IMG/VR virus record: IMGVR_UViG_3300020596_000669
Location: 1 to 23,275 of that record
DNA length: 23,275 nt
Reading direction: 5' to 3' (one strand)
Origin: a virus
The position numbers were made by a program, and so were the translations under genes. Each line of letters opens with the position of its first letter. Positions within the stretch are counted from its first letter, which is position 1. Shown piece by piece: positions 7,873-17,000 of the stretch. The notes beneath the pieces are model-generated. The model saw only the letters and a list, made by a program, of their open reading frames with translations, was not told the DNA's origin and did no database searches.

Positions 7873-9339
7873 ATGTCTGCTACCGGAACGAATGGCATTG
7901 TTTCTATCGCCCCACAAAAACAACAGTTTGGTAAAAACGCTTATGACCTAACTCTCCACGAGTGGTCTAAAATCCCAGTCACACAAGCCGACATGGGACC
8001 TCAAAAATCTGTGCAAATGTTTGCACCAGAGGTTAACGGATTAGGCGTTCCACAAGGCTTTTACACTGACGCGGTTGCGTTTGGTGGACAGGTCGCCCTT
8101 ACTCCCCGCGCTGGTGGCGTGTTGGGGTGGTTACTTCATGCCTTCATGGGCAATTGCGTAACCACCGCAGACACTCCCGTTACAGGCGCACATCGTCACC
8201 AATTCCGCTACGCCGCGGATGCCCTCGCTAGTCCATGGTTGTCTGTTAGACGATTTGTTCCCGGCGCAACCACTGCCAAAGGCTACGGTGAATTCGGGTA
8301 CGATTGCAAAATCGGGTCTATGAATTTTGTTATCCCCGCTAAGGGGCAAATGGCAATGAGTGCGGAAATTATCGGCACACGCACAGGCAATGAGCAGACG
8401 CCATCTGCTTGGGCATATCAGAACGCCAATTTTGACGCTATTAGCACCTCTCCCCTTTCCGCTAATGGGTCGCTCCGCATTGCGGGCGAGACCTACCGCG
8501 TTAATGGCTTGAACGTGAAAGCTCAAAATATGTTTTCCAGTGTTCAAGACGAACAATCCATTGGCGACCTGTACGCAGGCGACTTAACCTTGCTTGCCCG
8601 TCAAGTAGAGGTAACTCTGTCTGTTATTTATACAGATGGTGGAATTTTGGCTCAGTTCTTGAGTGGCAGTCGTGTTGGTGAAGGGGTTAGCCCCGAAGTA
8701 TTCCAAACCATCACTGGCTCAAGCCCCGCGTTTGAAGCAACCTTTGACTCTCCTGCCAAAGTGGTTGGGTCAACACCGTTTAGCCTGCGCTTGCGCGGGA
8801 ATAGCATTGTGTGGCGCGTCACCCGTCCCCCCACCTTGCAAGCGAATCAATTGATGACGCTTGAATTAACGGGTACATTTGTGTCCCCCACAAGCGGTCA
8901 ATATTTTGAAATCGAAGTAATTAACGGCACTACATCCTACGCATGGCCGGTAGCCCCTGCTATTGCTGGCGTTGCGACCCTCGTTAATTATGCCACCCCG
9001 TACTCTGCGGTTACAATTGACAATACCCTCACATTCACCAGCCCTATGGCAAACCTAAATGGGGGGGTTATCACCGTGAGTAACTTGTACAACAGCACGG
9101 CTACTACCACATTGGGTATCACAGAAGGTACTATCGGTATTAAATCTGGTGGAGCAACAGGCACGCCCTTAGTGGTTGCGCTTGACACTGACGCTACCCC
9201 TGCCGCGATCCAAACAGCGCTCCGTACCATCACGCTGGTGGATTCTTCCCCCGTGGTTGGCGTGCGCGGTGTCCGTGTTACCGTCACTGACGGCGACGCT
9301 GGTGTTACCGAATTTGATTACCACGTCCGAACCGTATAA
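7873..9339 (+). CDS. major tail tube protein with extra C-terminal beta domain
   Basis: This codes for 488 residues, with ribosome site GAAAGG nine bases before the ATG. The N-terminal ~330 residues read like a siphovirus tube subunit: alternating strands, Gly-rich turns, VGMxx-free core segments such as GEFGYDCKIGSMNFVIPAKG, and LSVIYTDGGILAQFLSG near the domain end. Standard tubes are shorter, 150-330 residues. Residues ~335-488 form an added Thr/Val/Gly-rich part. It ends with a unit AAIQTALRTI followed by VTVTDGDAGVTEFDYHV, a pattern known from surface beta domains of phage structural proteins. This part probably decorates the outside of the tail. The gene is followed by a strong hairpin, as expected for a highly expressed structural gene. 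Confidence 0.75.
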   Translation: MSATGTNGIVSIAPQKQQFGKNAYDLTLHEWSKIPVTQADMGPQKSVQMFAPEVNGLGVPQGFYTDAVAFGGQVALTPRAGGVLGWLLHAFMGNCVTTADTPVTGAHRHQFRYAADALASPWLSVRRFVPGATTAKGYGEFGYDCKIGSMNFVIPAKGQMAMSAEIIGTRTGNEQTPSAWAYQNANFDAISTSPLSANGSLRIAGETYRVNGLNVKAQNMFSSVQDEQSIGDLYAGDLTLLARQVEVTLSVIYTDGGILAQFLSGSRVGEGVSPEVFQTITGSSPAFEATFDSPAKVVGSTPFSLRLRGNSIVWRVTRPPTLQANQLMTLELTGTFVSPTSGQYFEIEVINGTTSYAWPVAPAIAGVATLVNYATPYSAVTIDNTLTFTSPMANLNGGVITVSNLYNSTATTTLGITEGTIGIKSGGATGTPLVVALDTDATPAAIQTALRTITLVDSSPVVGVRGVRVTVTDGDAGVTEFDYHVRTV

Positions 9340-9351
9340 TTTAGTTTCTGG

Positions 9352-9374
9352 TCTGCCTAGATAGTCTAGGCAGA
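9352..9374 (+). terminator. perfect 10-bp hairpin after the tail tube gene
   Basis: The arms tctgcctaga (9352-9361) and tctaggcaga (9365-9374) pair perfectly around TAG. Only a weak T-rich tail (TCTATTTG) follows, so it is probably a partial terminator or a 3' stabiliser. It separates the abundant tube message from the chaperone genes and ends eight bases before the next ribosome site. Confidence 0.65.
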
Positions 9375-9397
9375 TCTATTTGAGGAGAAATACGAAC

Positions 9398-9868
9398 ATG
9401 ACTATTACTATCAACAAACCCGTTGTAAAACGATTCCGCCTAGCCTATGACTCCGAAGGAGAGGCATGGGTAGAAATTCGTCAGGCGACCGTTGGCGCAC
9501 GCAAAGAACGTGGTGACGAAACCGCAACGATTCGCCAGCGTGTTGACGCGATTGGGTCAATGTTAGAACAAGATATTAACCCTTACGAATTGCAACTCTT
9601 TGATATTTACTTGTGCTTGTCTGGATGGGGCGGGTTTAAGACCGTTGCCGTAGAACAAGACCCAGAGGGCAACGATACCGATGTTGAAAGTGATTTTGAA
9701 CCCTTTAAGTTTGCGGTAATTAATGGTGTGAAGCAATTATCCCACACCAAAGGTCAATTCAATGCCATTATCAATCAATATGTTATCCCCCAAGAATTGA
9801 TTGATGAAATTCACGGTAAAGTCTTGGAGATAAACCCGGATTTTCTGAATCGGGGCGGAAGGAACTAG
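9398..9868 (+). CDS. tail assembly chaperone, gpG-like
   Basis: This codes for 156 residues from the ATG at 9398, chosen because GAGGAG (9382-9387) lies ten bases upstream; a TTG at 9380 in the same frame overlaps that site and is rejected. The protein is acidic and has no membrane segment. FRLAYDSEGEAWVEIRQAT is followed by a helical part, then by a C-terminal helix (NQYVIPQELIDEIHGKVL). In siphoviruses two overlapping ORFs lie between tube and tape measure, the first giving the short chaperone and a -1 frameshift giving the long form; both bind the tape measure during tail assembly. This gene has that position, size and overlap. The function is inferred from arrangement. Confidence 0.7.
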   Translation: MTITINKPVVKRFRLAYDSEGEAWVEIRQATVGARKERGDETATIRQRVDAIGSMLEQDINPYELQLFDIYLCLSGWGGFKTVAVEQDPEGNDTDVESDFEPFKFAVINGVKQLSHTKGQFNAIINQYVIPQELIDEIHGKVLEINPDFLNRGGRN

Positions 9869-10188
9869 CCACGCATTTCCAAGCGCTAGAAAACGAGTGT
9901 GTGGAATGGCTGGAATGGAAATACAAAATCAATGTGGAACACTCCGAAGACCCAGCCATTAACATGCTATTAAAGATTGCCACAGACGCAGGTGTTGAAC
10001 CTCCCCCAATACCTGAGGCGCTATCACTGTATTACACGCTAAAGGCGCACAACATGCAGTATACCGCGGCAGTGGGGTACGAAAATCAGCCGTGGTTGCA
10101 CATATCCGAAATGAATATCTGCATGAACACCATAGCTCAAACCGAAGAAAAATCTCGCATCCACCAAAAAAAGTCAGCGCAAGTTTAA
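9820..10188 (+). CDS. tail chaperone extension, gpT-like, read by -1 frameshift
   Basis: This frame is -1 relative to the gpG-like gene. It is open from 9820 to the TAA at 10186-10188 and overlaps the first ORF's end (9868) by 49 bases. The only start early on is GTG 9901, with no ribosome site, so fusion by frameshift is more likely than separate initiation. A slip near G-GAT-TTT (9838-9844) would give about 263 residues. That heptamer is imperfect: the TTT re-pairs fully and the GAT does not. The extension is helical and charged (ALENECVEWLEWKYKINVE), with a Pro-rich stretch (VEPPPIPEA), and ends in a basic tail. In lambda-like systems this T part recruits the tube protein. Confidence 0.6.
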   Translation, partial: SLGDKPGFSESGRKELATHFQALENECVEWLEWKYKINVEHSEDPAINMLLKIATDAGVEPPPIPEALSLYYTLKAHNMQYTAAVGYENQPWLHISEMNICMNTIAQTEEKSRIHQKKSAQV

Positions 10189-10210
10189 TCCCCTGAGCGA
10201 TAAACATCTC

Positions 10211-10579
10211 ATGTCTACAAAATCCCACAACCCCACACCCCGACAAACCCACCCCTGTATAATTGCTATTTTGCAATCCGATGAAAAGGCGCGGGCTAAA
10301 TGGCGTGCCTATTTCGTCCGTGATGGCGTAAAGTGCTTATGGTTTGACAATCAATCAGACCTAGAAACATTTATTCGGCACAATGCAGTAGACTTGATTT
10401 TGCTCAACATGCCTGACATGGTAGATGTGGCAGATATAGAGTATTACTTTCCGGAAGTATACTGCCTTAGCGATAATCCAGATGATGTTGATATTCCGAC
10501 CGCCTACGGACACGGATGGCTACCAACCCCAATGGACGCTTCTACGGCACGCATCATTCTACAAAAAATAGGTAGATGA
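10211..10579 (+). CDS. pseudo-receiver: response-regulator-like domain without phosphoacceptor
   Basis: This 122-residue protein is the length of one receiver domain. The pattern follows a CheY-like fold: strand CIIAILQSDE (16-25), helix, LWFDNQSDLETFI, then VDLILLNMPDM (60-70). In true receivers that last strand reads DLILLDxMMP; here the phosphoacceptor Asp is N66. S87 in VYCLSDN fits the switch Ser/Thr. GHGWLPTPMD (100-109) matches the usual G-ADDYLTKPF motif, but the conserved Lys is T106. Only D24 remains of the N-terminal acid cluster. It therefore cannot use the normal phosphorylation chemistry and would act as a binding module. No output domain follows. It lies between the tail chaperones and the giant tail gene. 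The ribosome site is weak. The similarity is by eye. Confidence 0.6.
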   Translation: MSTKSHNPTPRQTHPCIIAILQSDEKARAKWRAYFVRDGVKCLWFDNQSDLETFIRHNAVDLILLNMPDMVDVADIEYYFPEVYCLSDNPDDVDIPTAYGHGWLPTPMDASTARIILQKIGR

Positions 10580-10605
10580 CAACACGTGCCGAATCGTGCT
10601 ATAAT
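10576..10605 (+). promoter_or_regulatory. promoter-like sequence before the gene at 10632
   Basis: ATGACA (10576-10581) is followed after 18 bases by a perfect TATAAT (10600-10605), preceded by TGC, which gives an extended -10 element. It overlaps the stop of the pseudo-receiver gene and could drive the 10632 gene and the giant ORF. Confidence 0.55.
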
Positions 10606-10631
10606 AAGACGGAAAAGACGAGGTAAGGTTG

Positions 10632-11033
10632 ATGAATATTCTGTATACAATCGGCAATCAATTAATTGCCGAGTTTCGCCCCCTAGAGACTTATGATTTA
10701 ATATCGCTTAGGGGATTCGCAGAGTCCGCCTCAAAAGAATATCCAGACCAATACAGCCTTTTATTAACGGCTTATACTCTATATATTTCAATGGTAGACC
10801 ACCCCGCAACACACCATGACGGGGAATCATATTTCCCCTTTGCTACGCGCCTCTTAGACCAAACAAAATACATTCCTATGACGTTTGATAATTTCGCACA
10901 GTTATACATAGAGTATGCCGTTGAAATAGAGGCGTTTCATAAGGTAATGACATTGGCGGTTTCTAAAAGCCATCCACGTTTCATAGAGATATTTAACAAA
11001 TACGCCCCCGATCAAAAAGGTGATGACCCATGA
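10632..11033 (+). CDS. small helical protein coupled to the giant tail gene, unknown
   Basis: This codes for 133 residues from the ATG at 10632. A TTG just before it, at 10629, is a less likely start; GAGGTAAGG (10619-10628) serves either. The sequence is predicted mostly helical: LETYDLISLRGFAESASK, YSLLLTAYTLYISMV and FAQLYIEYAVEIEAFHKVM. There is no signal peptide or membrane helix. Its stop overlaps the giant ORF's start (ATGA), so the two are translated together, and a promoter-like sequence precedes it. A tail-assembly chaperone or other partner of the giant protein is the simplest idea, but I recognise no family. Confidence 0.65.
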   Translation: MNILYTIGNQLIAEFRPLETYDLISLRGFAESASKEYPDQYSLLLTAYTLYISMVDHPATHHDGESYFPFATRLLDQTKYIPMTFDNFAQLYIEYAVEIEAFHKVMTLAVSKSHPRFIEIFNKYAPDQKGDDP

Positions 11034-14000
11034 ATGATGACTACAAAAAACTATTAGGCATGGTTAACGTTTCCGATGAGCCAGAGGAAACGCCATCTTA
11101 TTCTGCGTTTTCTAATTTTGACGCGTTTGAATCTCACGAAATAGCCGTTTCTCGCAGAGAACAATCCCGAAACGTTGCCCGCACCATTCTTGAACCCCGT
11201 TGGCGAGGACACCAAGCAAAGTCCTATTCCCCTCAAACTCAAAATACATTTTTCAAACAAAAACCTATTATTCAAGAAACTGCTGGCGGTTGGGCGGTCG
11301 TAGATTCAACTACAAACGAGGTAGTTCGTGAATTTAAGTCCCAATCGAACAGCCAATTTATTTTTGGCGGAAGCGTTGCCCGTTGGCAAGCGCAGGCGTT
11401 TACGACTGGTGGTATTCTTGATTTTAATGATCCTGAAACTCGCCAACTAGCTAAAGACTCCGGTTACGAAGGCGATGTTGATAAATTAAACTTTTCAGAT
11501 GAGTTCAAGTCAAAAATGGGTGGCGTTATCAATATGTACGCCAGTCCTAAAAATCGCCCGGTTGTGTTACCGAGTGAACTATACAAAAATTCTCGCGTTA
11601 ATGATGCGCGGGGTGCATACGACAATACCTTAACCCGTTCTGCGATATTTGTTACAGCAAGCCGTGATGTAGAAATAGATAAGGGGTCTGTAGAAGAACA
11701 ATATTTGTCGGCGTTCTCTTCAATGCCCGCCTCAAAAGAGGAATCGCGTCTATTAACAGGGATTCATGAATTTGGGCATTGGATGCACGATCGGCTTGAA
11801 CAAACAATGGGTGGCGAAGATTCTATAGATACCGAAGGGATTGTCAACCATTACGCAAGTGTTACCCGCCAAGACCGAACTCGTCTATTCGGATTTGCAA
11901 ACAAAATTCACTACAATATGATTAACCAAAACGAGACGTGGGCGAGAGGGTTTTCAATTGATACATTTGTTAATGAAATCAAAGACCCTCAAAATGCACC
12001 TGCCCCTAGTCGTGAAAAATACTCCCGCTTGGGTTTTTCTCCACATAGAACTGGCGAACATTACGATATGCCGTCTGGTCGCATAGATGCGCCTAGTTCT
12101 GGAAGAAATACAGAAGAACAGCGTACTCAAGCGCGTGAGCAGGCAAAGATTACACGCGAGTGGATGGAATCTCGCAAGTCCTCTAACGAGGCAGAACTAA
12201 GCACCGTATTTAAGAACGTCACCGCCGCCAACGAGTCTGGGCAATTGAACAAAAACTATCGTAACTTTCGCATGGAAACCAATAGAGGCTTGCGTGGCGG
12301 AAGCAATATCGTTTTTGACGATTACTCTAATCCTAACCAGCCAATGCCTGTATCGCTCAGTAGTGTTGGGCAACGGATTGGTGTGAATCGCGGTACTGGT
12401 AAGAATCGGCTTGGTGGGTTTATCCCACTCCCCCGCTTAGGTGAAAAGTCCTCAAATTCTGACATGATGATTCAGGCGCTACAGTCAAAGAAACTATCGG
12501 GTTGGCTACAAGGCAACGCGATGAAAAAAGACGATGACGTAAACGCGAGGTTTGTTGGATACGCGCAAACTGAAACATCCATGTCACGCATTAACAACGC
12601 GATGAATCTTGGACGGAATTTTCGCAATCGCGTAACGGCGTTCCGCAGTCAGCAATTACTGGGTAGCCATAGCGGACAGTCTGCCGTTGGTATGCAAGAC
12701 TTTGCCGATGCTTATAATAATTACGGCGAGTCAAATTCCCAATTGTTGTCAAGACTAAAAATGGGGACTGGCGCTAATGCACCGCTAAACGCCAACATCC
12801 CTAAATTCGATAAACGGAATAAAAACATCGGTCGCTTTGACAGCGAGATGGCGACCATGAACGGCGCATTGATGAGAATGCACAAAAACTTTTTGCAAGG
12901 TGGCGCACAATCCAATGTGCTAATGCAGGCTACCTATGCCATCGGCGCACAGTTCAATGAAGGTGAAGCAGAAAAAACCAGAGGGTTAGGCGTTGCCAGC
13001 CCCGAAGAGTTTGAGGTAGATTCCAGCAAAGTGGGGTCGCTTGAAGCTGGTCAGTATTATGGCAATACACGGCGCGTAGGGGTAACACAACGCGCAAGTG
13101 GCAATGTGAAAGAACTAAGCGAAATGGGGCTGGGTGTATCAAATAGCCCTCACGCCTATCAGATATTGGGTGTTGATAATTTAGGTGGCGGTCGCTCACT
13201 GGCTACCGCGCTTCGTCTACACTCAAACACCATGCAAAAAACGATGGGTAAACCGGGGCATTCTGAGCGTGATGCGTCAGTGATGGCGAGATTGGGCAAC
13301 GCGCCACAAGAGTTTTCCGATATAGCCCAAAACGGGAGAGTCCATCTCCAACAGGCAATCACTGGCGACCTGCTTATGCAAGCCCGCCAATCAACAGCAG
13401 GGGCATTTGCCGTTTTAGGCGAACATGCTTACGACAAAGCCATTAGCGCCTATTACCAAGAGAACAAAGATCAATTGGGTGATGCCCACATTGCCGATTC
13501 CTTTGCGGTAGAATATTACACCAAAGGCGTAACACATGGTGGGAAGACCATCGGCGGATTCAATTGGACAAGTGTGGACGCGACTCTATCCGAATCACGG
13601 TTAAGCCACTTTGTTCAAGACGCTAAGCCTGCGGGCGATGAGGGACTGCAATGGGAAGAACACAGCGGAAAATGGCATCGGATGGTAATGAGTGCCGATG
13701 GTACTAAAAAGCCCATAGTAGACCCGCTCACACGGGATAACAAAGGCGAAATGGGCTACGATGTAAAATTGAACGACCTTGTTCATATATCGCCTACGAT
13801 TATGGAAATGAAAGCGTCTTACGGTAGAGACGTTGCCAATATTAAAGGTGACAGCTTCACCGCACGCGAGAAAACCGACCCGTCTTTTGCCAAAAACCTG
13901 CGCCTTTTTGAGGAGGCTGGTATTGGTCGTACCTCTGCAACATTCCACACACTCGCAGACCTTGCAAACCGCAGGGAAAACGGTGCGGAGTATTTAGCAG

Positions 14001-17000
14001 ACTTGGGGCATAACGTGGTGCGCCTCGATGACCCTGAAAGTATTGACTTTGGGCAAATAAAAAAGACTGCATTCGCAAGTACGCCAGAGGGTATGACAAC
14101 CACCCAGAAGGCAGAACGCATACTGAACGAAATTCAGCGGGTACACGGGAACGCGTTTCTATCTGTGGACGCTGGCGGGGTACAACAGTTCCTCGCACCA
14201 GCTTCTAAGATGAAAGAAATGCTCACTGAGGGGAGTGACGGTGAGCCAGTCACCAACCTTGCCAGCAAGCTGGTTACTCTTATGGATACTTCGGAAGCCT
14301 CGCAAGTTGACTCAACAGCCCACATGAAAAGATTGCACGCGAAGGCAATTGCAGATGTGGTACTTGAACAACACGATTATGCGAATACGGCAAAAAATCG
14401 GTCTGACTCTCTATCTGTCCAATTGCCTGCCGTTACAGGACACGCGCAAGGCGCACGCGGGTTAAAATCAAATCAGGTTGCCATGTATCGCTCCGAGATT
14501 ATGCGTAAAACAGGCTTAACCAGTGACGAGGTAGACCGCCTACTCGCAGATAAATCCATGTCGGTAGCCATTACTGGCTATCCTGAATCGGATAAAACAT
14601 CGGCTATCATCGGCGCAAATATTGTGTTAGCCGATACATTGAGCGAAAAACAACGCAAGTCGCTGGGTGTATCTGGGGACGAACACCAAACACTTATCGG
14701 TGAGGACGCGTGGCAAGCCCTTGTACGCGACTATGACGCAGACCAAGTACAGCTTACCTTTAGTCATTATGCCGATGACAAAGGGAACACCATTGGTGGG
14801 AAGCAACGCGTTCATACCGAAAAAGAAATACGCGCTATTGGCGGGTCGCGTTATGGCAATGAATTCAAGAATCGTTCTGATAAATTCTCGGAACGTGCGG
14901 GTTTTGGCGAGTGGCTTACAGACAAGGCGAGAGAAGCCGTCAAGCGTGTTGGTATTGACTCGTTTCAAGACCAGAACGAAAAGGGTATTATTGCCAAACA
15001 ATCTGCGGGCAAACTCTATAACTTTGGGCAACGCATGGTTTACGAGGGCATGAATGAACGGTTTGGGCAAAGTGATGACCCTATACACAAACTTATGGTG
15101 CAGACCGCGGCACGCTTTGGGCAAGGGGTTGTGCAAGGGTCGCTAGATAATGACGCGTCCACAATCGGCTCACTTGAAGACCTTGCAAACATCCAACAGG
15201 GATATGTCAATATCGGCAAGGGAACTGTTCATATCCCTCGCTATGGTGAAAAGGGCAAATCGAAGGGGATGGACTTTCAGCTTGCCAACGAGGACGCAGT
15301 GTTACGCCTTGCCAATGTCGTCAATCAATTTAAGGGCGATGAACAAGATTTAATGGCGCGTCAAATTGCAACGATGCTTATGTCACCAAAACAATTGAGG
15401 GCTACGACTACATCCATAGATGCGTCTAGTCATGTAATTAGCTACGAAAATTCAACAGTTGACACAATGGTCGCACAGTTGAAACAAATCGGAAATAACC
15501 CCGCTCAGATTAGTAAAAAGGACGTTGCAGACTTGTTTGGCAACGCACTTGGAAATAGCAATCGTGGTCTCTTCGGAATTTTCGGCTTAGCTGGTCAAGA
15601 TAAAGAAAACGCTTCCGCACTTGGGGGATTATTTTCTGGCGCATTGGCAAAACGCACGGAAGAAAATGCTGACAAATACGGATTTACTTTGCGTGGAATG
15701 TCTCAGTATTTGCAAGACAACCTCGGAATAGCATCAGACACGATTAGGCGCGTGAGTTCGCTAATCCCGTTAAAGAATTTTAGGGGAACGGGAGCGCAAC
15801 CGTTATCGGATGTTATGAAATACACGCATGGCGAACAGATGGACAAAAGCCTTGCAACGCGCTTTGGCAACGCTTCCGCCAATCCTTCCCCACTTGGAAT
15901 GGATGCCTTAGTTGCCCAATACGGACAGGGTATGCAGAGGGGGCTTATTGAAATGCCACACCCTGTAACTGGAAAAATGGCGATTGCAAACACGACATTC
16001 TCAGAAAATCCGATGAGTGTGCTTGACCACCCAAACTGGTTTACAGAGGGGAGCAACGTAAGCGCGTCTTCGCTAAACCCGGAATGGGGTGGCGAGACAC
16101 CTGCCCAACGCGCCACAAAACTGCGGGCATTAGGCTCAATTCCAAAAGAGTTTGTAATGGGACCGTACTCATCCGATTACAACAACATGTCTCCAGAGGA
16201 TCAGCATAACGCGCAAAGCGCAGTTAACTTGACGCGCAGTGGCTTGGGGTTAACCCCAAAGACCTTAGAGTCTTCGTTTGCTTCATTGGCGGGCGATACA
16301 CTGCACCGCGAATTGCAGGAACACCTACTTGGTGATGTTGCGGGGATTAAGCACGTCACCTATGGAAAAGAACGGGTTGGGAATCGAACTATAAATAAAG
16401 CCGTGCTAGACCCACGCGCACGCGCAGAGGTACGGGTTGTCCAAGACGGCATATCTGGGTCACTGGATGCCATTTACAATAACTCCGTACTGGATTTCAA
16501 AAGCAAGGTAAACACAGGCAAGCTACTTAACAACGCTCAGTACATGCACCAGATGTCCGCCTATCACATGATGACTGTTGAAAATCGCGGAATGGCGAAT
16601 AGTGAACGAGTGATGCAATCGGGTATCGTCCCAGTGTCTCAAACATCGGGGTTGTCACCTGAGGAACGCCTCGCCGAATCTGCAAACGCCGTGCGTGGAT
16701 TAATATCCCGTCTTGAATCTGCCCATAAAGATGGCAATAACGACATGTTTAACGATGTTCTCACCCAAACTTATGGGAGTGAGTATCTTGGCGGTAGTCG
16801 GATGAATCGTGCCAAAACAATTGACTATATAAGACAAGCCAATAATCGCCTAAATAAAGGGGAAGATTGGAAAATGGGTATCATCCCCATGTTCGGTCAA
16901 GAGGCGGTTGATCAAGGCGCAATGGAACTCAATTTGTCCAAACGTCTTTATGATGAAGACAAAGAGGCAATTGGCGACGATGGCTATATCTGGGACGCAA

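Noticed and set aside
9380-9397. TTG start for the tail chaperone gene
   Set aside because: It overlaps the ribosome site GAGGAG, which fits the ATG at 9398.
14667-15053. + strand ORF of 128 codons inside the giant gene
   Set aside because: It is basic, low in order, has no ribosome site, and lies wholly in another frame of the giant ORF, which is open and sensible here.
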